Part shown: positions 26,757 through 35,025 of the stretch, piece after piece
Layout of the letters: the number at the start of each line of letters is the position of its first letter
Numbering within the stretch: position 1 is the stretch's first letter
From: Microbispora sp. H13382
GTDB lineage: Bacteria > Actinomycetota > Actinomycetes > Streptosporangiales > Streptosporangiaceae
Reading direction: 5' to 3'
Assembly: GCF_014161445.1 (NCBI RefSeq)
Contig: NZ_JABBXA010000007.1
Coordinates: forward strand, 1 to 64,000
DNA: 64,000 bases
Notes under the pieces: generated by a model
What the model saw: the letters and a program-made list of their open reading frames with translations, nothing else
Databases searched by the model: none
Told to the model about the DNA's origin: nothing
Made by a program: the position numbers and the translations under genes

Positions 26757-29700
26757 ATGACCGAGTTCCGGGATGGCCACATCGTCACCTTCTACTCCTA
26801 CAAGGGAGGGACGGGAAGGACGATGGCGCTGGCCAACACGGCCTGGATCCTCGCCTCCAACGGCCTCCGCGTGCTGGTCGTGGACTGGGACCTGGAGTCC
26901 CCCGGCCTGCACAAGTTCTTCCGGCCCTTTCTCGACGAAGAGTTGATCAGCGGCACGGCCGGCGTGATCGACCTGATCAGGGACTTCGCCTGGGCCGCGA
27001 CCCGTTCCGGTCCGCGTCCCGCCGACTGGCACACCCGGTACGCGGACGTGGGACGGCACGTCGTATCGGTCGAGTGGCCCCACTTCCCCGACGGCGGCTC
27101 CCTCGACTTCCTGCCCGCCGGGCGGCAGAACCGCGACTACTCCTCGCTGGTGTCCACCTTCGACTGGGACGACTTCTACGAGCGGCTGGGCGGAGGGCAG
27201 TTCCTCGACGCCCTGCGGGTGGACATGCGGCGCGGCTACGACTACGTGCTCATCGACAGCCGCACCGGCCTGAGCGACATCGCCGACATCTGCACGGTCC
27301 ACCTCCCCGACACCGTGGTGCCCTGTTTCACGCTCAGCGACCAGAGCATCGAGGGGGCCGCGCGGGTCGCGGCGGAGATCGCCGGACGGTTACCCGACCG
27401 CCGCATCAGGATCCTGCCGATCCCCATGCGCGTGGACCACACGGAGAAGGAGAAGCTCGACGCGGGCCGGGCCTTCGCCCGCAGCCAGTTCGAGGGGTTC
27501 CCCAGCGGCGTCGGCCAGGACCAGGCCGGCAGTTACTGGGGCGCCGTCGAGATCCCTTACAAGCCGTTCTACGCGTACGAGGAGACCCTGGCGACCTTCG
27601 GTGACCCGCCCGGCTCGCCCGGCTCGCTGCTGGCCGCCTACGAGCGGCTCACGGGCGTCGTCACCGGAGGCCGGGTCTCGTCCCTTCCTCCGCTCGACGA
27701 GGACCTGCGGCTGAGTTACCGGGAGCTGTTCGTCCGGCGCCGCCCGTCGCTGTCGAACGACGTCACCCTGAGCTACGCCCCAGAGGACCGGCTGTGGGCG
27801 GAGTGGATCGCCGCCGTGCTGACGCAGGCCGGCATCCGGGTCCGTACGCAGGGGGGCGAACGCGAGGACGACGAGAGCGGGCAGGCGCGGACGCCGGAGG
27901 CGGCGCGCCGCACGGTCGCACTGCTGTCCCCTGCCTACCTGCGCTCACCGTGGGCCCGGGAGACCTGGCACGCCGCCGAGGGACCCGCGGCGTTGTCTCT
28001 GCACCTCCTTCCCGTCCGCGTGTCGGACGTCCGGGTCCCGCAGCCGTACGCCGATCCGCCCCCGCTGGACCTGTTCCGGCTGGACGAGCAGCACGCGGCC
28101 GCCGCGCTGCTGCGCGCCCTCGACCGCCCGGCGGGAACCGAGGCCACCGGGCGAGGAGCGACGCCGCGGTATCCCGGCATCCAGCCCGCCATCCTGAACC
28201 TGCCGACCAGGAACGCCGCCTTCACCGGCCGGGGCGAGGTGCTGGAGCGGCTGCGGGACCAGCTGGTCCGCGGCAGCCAGGCCGCGGTGACCCAGGCCGC
28301 GGTGACACACGTGCAGGAGGGCCGCACCCAGGCCCTGTTCGGACTCGGCGGCGTGGGCAAGACCCAGCTGGCCATCGAGTACGCCCACCGTTTCATGAGC
28401 GACTACGACGTCGTGTGGTGGGTGTCGGCCGAACAGCCGGAACTGCTGAACGGCGCGATGGCCGATCTGGCCGAGCGGCTGGGCATCGGGATCGGCGACA
28501 ACCTGGCGGAGGCGGCACTGGCGGTCAAGGACGCGTTGCGGCGGGGCGAGCCGTACGCCCGCTGGCTGCTCATCTTCGACAACGCCAACAGCGCGGATGA
28601 CGTGCGGACCTACCTCCCCGGCGGCTCCGGCCACGTGCTGATCACGTCGCGCAGCCGGACCTGGTCCCAGATCGCCACGCCACTGGAGATCGACGTCTTC
28701 ACCCGAGAGGAGAGCCTGGAGCACCTGCGGCGCCGGGTGGCCGATCTCGGCGACGACGACGCCGACCGGGTGGCGGCCGCGCTCGGCGACCTGCCGCTCG
28801 CCATCGAACAGGCCGGGGCGTGGCTGCAGGAGACCGGTATGAGCGTGGACGAGTACGTCGGCAAGCTCTCCACGCGGCCCGTGCGGACGCTCGCGCTCGG
28901 GGACTCCCCGACCTACCCGACGCCTGTCGCCGCCACCTGGAACGTGTCGTTCCAGCGCCTGCGGGAGAAGTCACCCGCGGCGGTCCGGCTGCTCCAGCTG
29001 CTGGCCTTCTTCGCCGCGGAACCGGTGTCGCTGTCCATGCTGTACGGCGACGAGACCGTGCGCTGCCTGATCCCGTACGACGACTCGCTGCACGAGAAGA
29101 TCATGATCGGCCGGCTGGTACGTGAGCTGAACAGGTTCGCCCTCGCCGAGGTCGACCAGCGCAACAACTCGGTGCAGGTGCACAGACTGGTGCAGGCCGT
29201 GCTGCGCGACCAGATGGACGACGACGAGCGCGAGCGCACCGTCCACGAGGTGCACCGCATCCTCCTGGGCGCCCGCCCGCGCGAGGGCGACACCGACGAC
29301 CCCGGCAGCTGGCCGCGGTACGACGAGATCTGGCCGCACCTCGCCCCGTCCAACGCGGAGGACTGCGACGAGGAGCAGACCCGGCAGCTGCTGATCGACC
29401 GCGTGCGGTACCTGTATCGGCGGGGCGAGTTCGACCGGGCGCTGAACCTCGGCCGCCGCCTGGAGGAGCTGTGGATCAGGAAGCTCGGCGACTACGACCC
29501 GCAGACGCTCTACCTGCGGTTCCACATGGGGAACGTCCTGCGTTCCCAGGGCAGGTACCGCGAGGCGTGCGATCTCGACCGGGCGATCCTCGACGACCAG
29601 CGCCGGGTCCTGCCCGACCCGCACCCGCACACGTTGCAGACCGCGGGAAGCCTCGCGGCGGACCTGCGGGCTCTCGGTGAGCCGGCCGAGTCGCTGCGGA

Positions 29701-30698
29701 TGGAGCAGGAGACCTACGCCCGCACCAAGGAGCTGTTCTTCGACGACCATCCGCGGGTCCTCGCGGCGGCCGGCAACCTGGCCGTCGCCCTGCGGCACGT
29801 CGGTGACTTCAGCGCCGCGCGCCGGCTCGACCAGGAAACCGCGGACAAACGCCGTGAGGTGCTCGGTCCCGCCCACCCCTTCACGCTCCTGTCCGAGACG
29901 AATCTCGCCCTCGACATCCGCGAGGCGGGCGAGTACGCGGAGTCGGCCGAGCTGCTGCGCGAGACGCTGAACAGCTACGCCGAGGTGCCCGGCCCCGAGC
30001 TCCCCGACACGCTGAACACGGCACGCAGCCTCGCCGTGTCGCTGCGGGAGACCGGCGCGCTCGCGGAGGCGCGGCGGCTCACCGAGACGACCTACGAGCG
30101 TTGTCTCCGGCGCTTCGGTCCCGACTCGCCCGAAACCGTCGCCTGCAAGCTGAGCCTGGCCTGCGACCTCGCCGCGGCGGGCGACAGGCGACGGGCGTTC
30201 GAGCTCGCCGCCGAAGTCAGGGCCGGCTATGAAAGCACACTGGGCGCGGACAACCCGTACACCCTGATCGCGGCCAACAACGTCACGATCTACCTGCGGC
30301 ACCTCGGGGAGCCGGCCGAGAGCCGGGCGCTGGGCACTCGGACCCTCGCGACGCTGCGGCGCAGGATCGGGCCCGATCACCCCTTCTCACTCGCCTGCGC
30401 CGTCAACGTGGCCAACGCGCTGGGAGACCTGCGGGACCACGCCGAGGCCGAGACGCTGCAGCGGGACACCCTCGACCGGCTGCGCGCGGTTCTCGGGCCC
30501 CGCCACCCCACCACGCTGATCTGCGAGGCCGACCTGGCCGTGACCCTGCGCGACGTCAGGCGGACCGACGAGGCGCGGGTGCTGCGCGAGCCCCTGCTCG
30601 TCCAGCTCCGCCGGACCCTCGGGGAGGCGCACCCGGTCATCGCCGCGGTAACCGACTGGCGCCGCGTCGACCGGGAGCTGGAGCCCCTCCCCTGGTGA
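26757..30698 (+). CDS. fxsT: FxSxx-COOH system TPR protein (FxsT-like): ParA-like, TIR-like, NB-ARC, TPR
   Basis: This large protein of 1313 residues has four parts. Residues 1-300 are a ParA/MinD-like ATPase with KGGTGRT at 16-22 and VDWDLESPGLHKFF. Residues from about 335 to 460 look TIR-like (VTLSYAPEDRLWAEWIAAVL, LLSPAYLRSPWARE). An NB-ARC-type NTPase follows with GLGGVGKT at 529-536, VLITSRSRTW and LPLAIEQAGAWL. From about 870 to the end there are tetratricopeptide repeats of the NPYTL/HPFTL type. It matches the TPR protein of FxSxx-COOH ribosomal-peptide systems, and in outline also STAND-type immune or signalling proteins. ATG 26757 has AAGGGGAGG just upstream. Genes for the peptide and its radical-SAM maturase are not in the window. 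Confidence 0.9.
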   Translation: MTEFRDGHIVTFYSYKGGTGRTMALANTAWILASNGLRVLVVDWDLESPGLHKFFRPFLDEELISGTAGVIDLIRDFAWAATRSGPRPADWHTRYADVGRHVVSVEWPHFPDGGSLDFLPAGRQNRDYSSLVSTFDWDDFYERLGGGQFLDALRVDMRRGYDYVLIDSRTGLSDIADICTVHLPDTVVPCFTLSDQSIEGAARVAAEIAGRLPDRRIRILPIPMRVDHTEKEKLDAGRAFARSQFEGFPSGVGQDQAGSYWGAVEIPYKPFYAYEETLATFGDPPGSPGSLLAAYERLTGVVTGGRVSSLPPLDEDLRLSYRELFVRRRPSLSNDVTLSYAPEDRLWAEWIAAVLTQAGIRVRTQGGEREDDESGQARTPEAARRTVALLSPAYLRSPWARETWHAAEGPAALSLHLLPVRVSDVRVPQPYADPPPLDLFRLDEQHAAAALLRALDRPAGTEATGRGATPRYPGIQPAILNLPTRNAAFTGRGEVLERLRDQLVRGSQAAVTQAAVTHVQEGRTQALFGLGGVGKTQLAIEYAHRFMSDYDVVWWVSAEQPELLNGAMADLAERLGIGIGDNLAEAALAVKDALRRGEPYARWLLIFDNANSADDVRTYLPGGSGHVLITSRSRTWSQIATPLEIDVFTREESLEHLRRRVADLGDDDADRVAAALGDLPLAIEQAGAWLQETGMSVDEYVGKLSTRPVRTLALGDSPTYPTPVAATWNVSFQRLREKSPAAVRLLQLLAFFAAEPVSLSMLYGDETVRCLIPYDDSLHEKIMIGRLVRELNRFALAEVDQRNNSVQVHRLVQAVLRDQMDDDERERTVHEVHRILLGARPREGDTDDPGSWPRYDEIWPHLAPSNAEDCDEEQTRQLLIDRVRYLYRRGEFDRALNLGRRLEELWIRKLGDYDPQTLYLRFHMGNVLRSQGRYREACDLDRAILDDQRRVLPDPHPHTLQTAGSLAADLRALGEPAESLRMEQETYARTKELFFDDHPRVLAAAGNLAVALRHVGDFSAARRLDQETADKRREVLGPAHPFTLLSETNLALDIREAGEYAESAELLRETLNSYAEVPGPELPDTLNTARSLAVSLRETGALAEARRLTETTYERCLRRFGPDSPETVACKLSLACDLAAAGDRRRAFELAAEVRAGYESTLGADNPYTLIAANNVTIYLRHLGEPAESRALGTRTLATLRRRIGPDHPFSLACAVNVANALGDLRDHAEAETLQRDTLDRLRAVLGPRHPTTLICEADLAVTLRDVRRTDEARVLREPLLVQLRRTLGEAHPVIAAVTDWRRVDRELEPLPW

Positions 30699-30837
30699 CC
30701 GGGCCGCGCCGGGTGACCGGGCAGGCCTCAGCGATCAGTCCGTCCCGCAAGCTCTCGAGCGTCGGCTGCGCCTTCGCTCCCCCGTATGGAGCCCGAGCTG
30801 GGTCTCTCCTTAGGACCACGAGATCGAGCGGCTTGCG

Positions 30838-30984
30838 ATGATGGAGCAGGAACGGAGGCTGCGGGACCTGGTCGCCGACCGGGACGCGCTGTCGGCGCGG
30901 GGGTTCGGTGGCACGGCCGACGTCGTCTCGCACGCCCGCGAGCAGGAGATGCGCGTGCCGGTGCTCTGGCCGCCCGGCTCGTGA
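30838..30984 (+). CDS. Small ORF, possible gene remnant
   Basis: An open frame of 48 codons begins ATGATG at 30838. It encodes a charged helix (EQERRLRDLVADRDALSA), then GFGGTADVVSHAREQE and MRVPVLWPP, which resembles the last helix and strand of a Rossmann-like protein. An in-frame stop lies eight codons upstream. It may be the tail of a lost gene next to the eroded FxS locus. It is probably not a complete functional protein. Confidence 0.35.
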   Translation: MMEQERRLRDLVADRDALSARGFGGTADVVSHAREQEMRVPVLWPPGS

Positions 30985-31010
30985 AGAGACCGACAAGGAG
31001 GGGCTGGAGG

Positions 31011-32054
31011 GTGAGCCTGACGGCAGACAGGATCCGGCGGGTGGACGCGCTGCGCGGGTTCGCCGTGTGCGGGATCATGCTCGTCAACGCGTGGCAGCAG
31101 ACGGTGCGGCGGACGCCGACCTCGCTGGACTGGGTGATGACGAACCTGTTCCAGAGCCGCTTCTACCCGATGTTCGCGTTCCTGTTCGGGCTGTCCTTCG
31201 CCCTGTTCCTGCGCTCGGCGCGGCGGCGCACGCGGCGGCCGCGCGTCGTCATGCTCCGGCGCCTGGCCGTGCTCGCCGTGCTGGGCGCGGCGCACATCCT
31301 GATCGACCCGGGCGAGGTGCTGCTGCCGTACGCGCTGCTGGGGGCGCTCGTCCTGCTCCCGGCGAGCCTCCTGCCCCGGTGGGTGGTGCTGTCGGCAGGC
31401 TGCGCCGCGCTGGTCGCCTCCGTGCTCGACTCCCACCCGTACGTGCTGATCACCGCGCTGTTCCTGCTCGGCCTGGCCGCCGCCCCGGGTGTGGAGGCGG
31501 GGAGAGGACCGACGCGCCTCGCCGGGGCGGACGGCCTGGGCAGCGGGCCGTTCCTCGCCGTGGTGTGCGGGGCGGCTGCCGTGCTCGCGGCCTGGCTGAC
31601 CTGGTGGTGGAACCACGCACCGCCCGGCGGCGGGGTCTACCAGGCGGCCGCGCTGTGCGGGGCGGTCGCGTACGCGGCGGCGTTCCTGCTGCTCGCCCGG
31701 CGCGCGACCCTGTTCGAAGCGCTGGGGCGGATGACGCTGACCAACTACGTGACGGGCACGACGGTGATCGTGGTGGCGATGCCGCTGCTGGAGGCCGACG
31801 GCACGGGGGGCGCCCTCGTGGTGCTCGCCATCGTCACCGTCGCCGCGCAGGCGGTCTTCTGCCGGTGGTGGCTCGCCCGGCACCGGCACGGCCCGCTGGA
31901 GTGGGTGTGGCGAACGCTCACCTGGTGGGGCACTTCGCGGGGCACCTGGTGGGGTGTGGAGACGACCGGGCAGACTGTGGTCCGTGACCCGCGTAGCCCT
32001 GTGCCAGATCCCCGTCGACCACGACCCGGAGACCAACCTCGCGACCGTGCGTGA
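31011..32054 (+). CDS. DUF418-type multi-pass membrane protein
   Basis: This membrane protein has about 347 residues and eight or more helices. The N-terminal RIRRVDALRGFAVCGIMLVN is the signature of DUF418/heparan-acetyltransferase-like proteins, followed by SRFYPMFAFLFGLSFALFL. The C-terminal half has LEALGRMTLTNYV-like sequence (FEALGRMTLTNYVTGT). Such proteins are suspected acyl- or lipid-linked transferases, without proof. The GTG at 31011 has GGAGG close upstream. Its last 71 bases overlap the start of the amidase gene in another frame, so the end or the coupling is unusual. Confidence 0.82.
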   Translation: MSLTADRIRRVDALRGFAVCGIMLVNAWQQTVRRTPTSLDWVMTNLFQSRFYPMFAFLFGLSFALFLRSARRRTRRPRVVMLRRLAVLAVLGAAHILIDPGEVLLPYALLGALVLLPASLLPRWVVLSAGCAALVASVLDSHPYVLITALFLLGLAAAPGVEAGRGPTRLAGADGLGSGPFLAVVCGAAAVLAAWLTWWWNHAPPGGGVYQAAALCGAVAYAAAFLLLARRATLFEALGRMTLTNYVTGTTVIVVAMPLLEADGTGGALVVLAIVTVAAQAVFCRWWLARHRHGPLEWVWRTLTWWGTSRGTWWGVETTGQTVVRDPRSPVPDPRRPRPGDQPRDRA

Positions 32055-32775
32055 CGCCCTCGCGCGGGCGCGGGGGGCGGACCTCGCCGTGTTCCCCGAA
32101 GCGACGCTCGCCCGGTTCGGCCCACGGATCGTCGAGACGGCCCAGCCGCTCGACGGCCCGTTCGTCACCGGCCTGGCCGAGGCCGCGCGCGAGCACGGCA
32201 CCGCGGTCATCGCCGGCGTCTTCGAGCCCGCCGCGGACGGGAGGGTCTGGAACACCGCCGTCTGCGTGCGGGAGGACGGCTCGCTCGCCGCGGCCTACCG
32301 GAAGATCCACCTGTTCGACTCCTTCGGCGCCAAGGAGTCGAAACTGGTCGCGCCGGGGGACGCGCCGGCGGTGGTGGAGCTGGCGGGGCTCAGGATCGGC
32401 CTCATCACCTGTTACGACGTCCGCTTCCCCGAACTGGCCCGCGCGCTGGTCGACCGGGGCGCGGACACGTTCGCGGTGATCGCCGCCTGGGGCTCGGGGC
32501 CGCTGAAGGAGGACCACTGGACGACCCTCGTCCGGGCGAGGGCCATCGAAAACACCACCTGGACCATCGCGGTCGGTCAAGCGCCCAACCCCGCCATACC
32601 GGACGGGTTCGGTGTGGGCCGCAGCATGCTCGTCGACCCGATGGGGGTCGCCCGCCACGACCTGGGCACGGGCCCCGGCGTGCTGCTCGCGGAGATCGAC
32701 GCGGCGTGGACCGAGACCGCGCGCGCCACCCTCCCCTCCCTCGAACACCGCCGGCTCGGAGTCGGCAGATCGTAA
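31984..32775 (+). CDS. Carbon-nitrogen hydrolase (nitrilase superfamily)
   Basis: This cytoplasmic amidase of 263 residues has the Glu-Lys-Cys triad: E39 (AVFPEATLARFG), K107 (YRKIHLFDSFG) and C143 (LITCYDVRFPE). The DSFGAKES and GVGRSMLVDP segments place it near the Nit/omega-amidase branch, which hydrolyses amides of dicarboxylic acids or deaminated glutathione. It starts at GTG 31984, inside the end of the DUF418 gene. An omega-amidase could hydrolyse a malonamate-type product, but nothing in its position links it to the ring-catabolic genes. Confidence 0.9.
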   Translation: MTRVALCQIPVDHDPETNLATVRDALARARGADLAVFPEATLARFGPRIVETAQPLDGPFVTGLAEAAREHGTAVIAGVFEPAADGRVWNTAVCVREDGSLAAAYRKIHLFDSFGAKESKLVAPGDAPAVVELAGLRIGLITCYDVRFPELARALVDRGADTFAVIAAWGSGPLKEDHWTTLVRARAIENTTWTIAVGQAPNPAIPDGFGVGRSMLVDPMGVARHDLGTGPGVLLAEIDAAWTETARATLPSLEHRRLGVGRS

Positions 32776-32785
32776 ACTTGGCCCC

Positions 32786-33244
32786 ATGAGCGAGCCGGGA
32801 CGCAGGACGCGGATGCAGAAGGTGGTTCCGCCGCGGCTGCTCGTGCCGTACCTGTCGGGCCGGCGGACGATCATCTCCGGCTACGTCTACCGCGAGCAGG
32901 ACTGCGACCGCCTCACCACTCCCGCCGCGCTCGTCGAGGCCCTCGACCTGTGCTTCGACGGATCGGAGCTGACACCGGACGTGCCCGAGCTGTACATCAT
33001 GCGCTGGGACGCGCGGGACATCGACACCTACGTCGTCCCGTACGGGCCGCACATGGGCGGTGATTGGAGCGATGCACCGCCCTTCACCGGGAACGGCTTC
33101 ACCGCCTCGCGCGAGCAGGTGGTGCCGCAGTTCCACACGATGCCCATGCCGATCCCGGCCGGCGCGGAGATCGTGCACCTCACCGCGGCCGGGGAGCGTC
33201 CCTTCGCCGGGTACGACGGCCTGACCTGGCGGCCGGCGCGATGA
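32786..33244 (+). CDS. Hypothetical protein, first of a coupled pair
   Basis: I do not recognise this 152-residue soluble protein. It has no signal or membrane helix. Striking parts are VPPRLLVPYLSGRRTIISGY, LYIMRWDARDIDTYVVPYGP and the Pro-rich HTMPMPIPAGAEIVHLTA. It starts at ATG 32786, ten bases after the amidase stop. Its stop codon overlaps the next ATG by four bases (ATGA), so it forms a pair with the gene at 33241. Confidence 0.7.
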   Translation: MSEPGRRTRMQKVVPPRLLVPYLSGRRTIISGYVYREQDCDRLTTPAALVEALDLCFDGSELTPDVPELYIMRWDARDIDTYVVPYGPHMGGDWSDAPPFTGNGFTASREQVVPQFHTMPMPIPAGAEIVHLTAAGERPFAGYDGLTWRPAR

Positions 33245-33705
33245 GCGAGATCGAGCCGGTCGGCCTGGGATTCGTCGCCCGCTACCGCGACCGTGACTAC
33301 GCCGCCGCGGTCGGGCCGGGCGGCGACGACGTGGTGCTGTTCAGCGAGACCCCGCAGGAGGGATTCACCGCCGCCGGCGGCTACTGGCGGCTGCGGGTGA
33401 ACCGGTCCACCCTGGAGCGGCTCACCCTCCTGCGCACGGTCGGCGCCTTCGGGGGCGAGCCGTGCCTCGTGCTCGACGAGGACGACGGCGGAGACGGCGG
33501 GGAGGGCGGCCTGCACATCGCCTACACGGGTCACAACGGGCTGAAGGCCGAGGCGCTCGGCTACTGGCTGGTGGACCACGGCGCGTACGAGGTGGTCGTG
33601 CCCCGCGACGAGGTGCACGCGATCCGGGTGGAGCGCGTGCCCGTGCCGCTCGCTCCTGACCGGGCGGACGGTCAGGAGACCACTCCGCAGCCCAGCGACC
33701 GGTAG
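33241..33705 (+). CDS. Hypothetical protein, second of a coupled pair
   Basis: This 154-residue protein is not recognised. It looks like a soluble alpha/beta fold: EPVGLGFVARYRDRDYAAAV, GGYWRLRVNRSTLERLTLL, an acidic loop DEDDGGDGGEGG, and AYTGHNGLKAEALGYWLVDH. The small size, acidic loop and tight coupling to the preceding gene would fit an immunity-type or regulatory partner, but that is only a guess. No other homology is apparent. Confidence 0.7.
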   Translation: MSEIEPVGLGFVARYRDRDYAAAVGPGGDDVVLFSETPQEGFTAAGGYWRLRVNRSTLERLTLLRTVGAFGGEPCLVLDEDDGGDGGEGGLHIAYTGHNGLKAEALGYWLVDHGAYEVVVPRDEVHAIRVERVPVPLAPDRADGQETTPQPSDR

Positions 33706-33878
33706 CGGGCGAACCCGGCCGCCGTCCGCTTCGCCGCCGGGCGGTCCGGCGACCCCGCGTTCGTGCTCCCGGCTCCGGCGCGGGCGAGGCCCACGGCGTC
33801 GATGAGAGCGAATCGGGCACCCCCGCTCGGCCGGCCGGGACGTCGTAGTCCTGGCACGGCCCGGGGGTCACGGACACG

Positions 33879-34034
33879 TCAGCGGTGGGTGCGATGGCCG
33901 CGCCACTGGTCCATCAGCCGGCGCAGTCGCTGCCGGTTCTCCGGATCACGCGTCATGGTCTTGGCCTTCTCGACGTTCTCCCGGCCCTTGGGGCTCTGCA
34001 GGTACTCCCTGATGCGCTGGACGATAGATGCCAT
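33879..34034 (-). CDS. Short conserved-looking basic protein (51 residues)
   Basis: An ORF of 51 codons starts at ATG 34034 with GGTGAG six bases upstream. It encodes MASIVQRIREYLQSPKG, then RENVEKAKTMTRDPENRQRL and a basic tail RRLMDQWRGHRTHR. Codon use has high GC in third positions. I recall many actinomycetes having a short protein of this style (helical, basic, beginning MASxxxRxxxYLxSPxG) with no known role. The good ribosome site and coding bias support a real gene. Confidence 0.6.
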   Translation of the reverse strand: MASIVQRIREYLQSPKGRENVEKAKTMTRDPENRQRLRRLMDQWRGHRTHR

Positions 34035-34178
34035 TTGTAACTCACCATCCCTTTTATGCCGTCACTGGACGGCTACCCACGGACACCGCCGCCAATCACC
34101 GGTGCGGGAGCGTACAGAACGGTACGGTGAAGCCCGGGGACGACGTGCGGGTGTCGGTACGCGACCTGAGGGCGAGAC

Positions 34179-34923
34179 GTGGGATCGGATGCACCGGGCA
34201 CGGGACCGTTGTCGCCGGACTTCAGCGGCATATCCCCCGGGCACATGGATCGTTTCGTCAAGGAACTGGAGCACGCCCGTGGGGTCGTCGGGGAACGCGC
34301 CGAGGTCGTCCGGCGGGTGTTCGCCGATCCCGCGGCGGCACGGCTCGCGATCTCACTGGCGACCAGGGACAGCCCGCTGCCGAAGGACACCGCCGCCCGC
34401 CTGCTCGCGCTCCCTGGTGTCGCCCCGCGTGACCGGCGGCCCGACCTGGTGACGTTCCTGCGGGGACCTGAACGACCTCGCGGCCGCGGACGCCACGTCC
34501 GCCGACGCGTTCGGCCGGATGCTCGCCGCCGCGGCCGGCGCGTACGACAAGAAAGACGGGGCCCACAGCGACGTCGCGGCCCGGTTCGCGTTCGCGATCA
34601 TGACCGGGACGCCGGGGTTCCGCTTCGCCCCGCCCACGCGCGTCCACCTCGCCGAGGTCGCGGGCGCGTACGCCACGGAGATGACCGAGGGCGAGACGGT
34701 CCGGGAGCACGTTCACGTCCTGGAGACGGCCCTCGATCGGGCCTGCGCCCAGTTCGGCGGTGAACCGGTATGGGTGGGCCCCGCGGCTCGCGCCTTCGCC
34801 GAGGAGCTCAACGGCCGCCGGGCGCGGCTGAAGAGCGCCGTCCAGCATGTGATCGCCGAACTGGAGGCGAAGCTGCGCGCCACACCCGCCAAGGTCTCCC
34901 GCTCCGCCGCGATGAGCGGCTGA
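34179..34923 (+). pseudogene. Frameshifted WXG/DUF6571-like helical protein
   Basis: The first frame runs from GTG 34179 (PLSPDFSGISPGHMDRFVKE, then ERAEVVRRVFADPAAARLA) to PDLVTFLR near 34462. There an extra G in the run at 34463-34466 shifts the frame, and the sense text continues as DLNDLAAADATSADAFGRML and later AHSDVAARFAFAIMTGTPG. The C-terminal segment PVWVGPAARAFAEELNGRRA carries a WxG-type helical hairpin like ESX substrates. Removing one base would give a single protein of about 247 residues. It could be a type VII-related protein. Whether the shift is real or a sequencing error is open. Confidence 0.6.
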
Positions 34924-35025
34924 CGCGGAACGGGCCGGAGTCCCGCGCGCGGCCCTCGGCTGCGCCTCGCGCGGGCACAAGGGCCGGATGCCGTGTGGGC
35001 GGTCCTCCGGCTCCGCCCCGGCGTG

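Noticed and set aside
33706..33878. Possible C-terminal fragment of a secreted protein on the minus strand (ending RYRSLGCGVVS)
   Set aside because: No start, ribosome site or recognisable family; too short to support.
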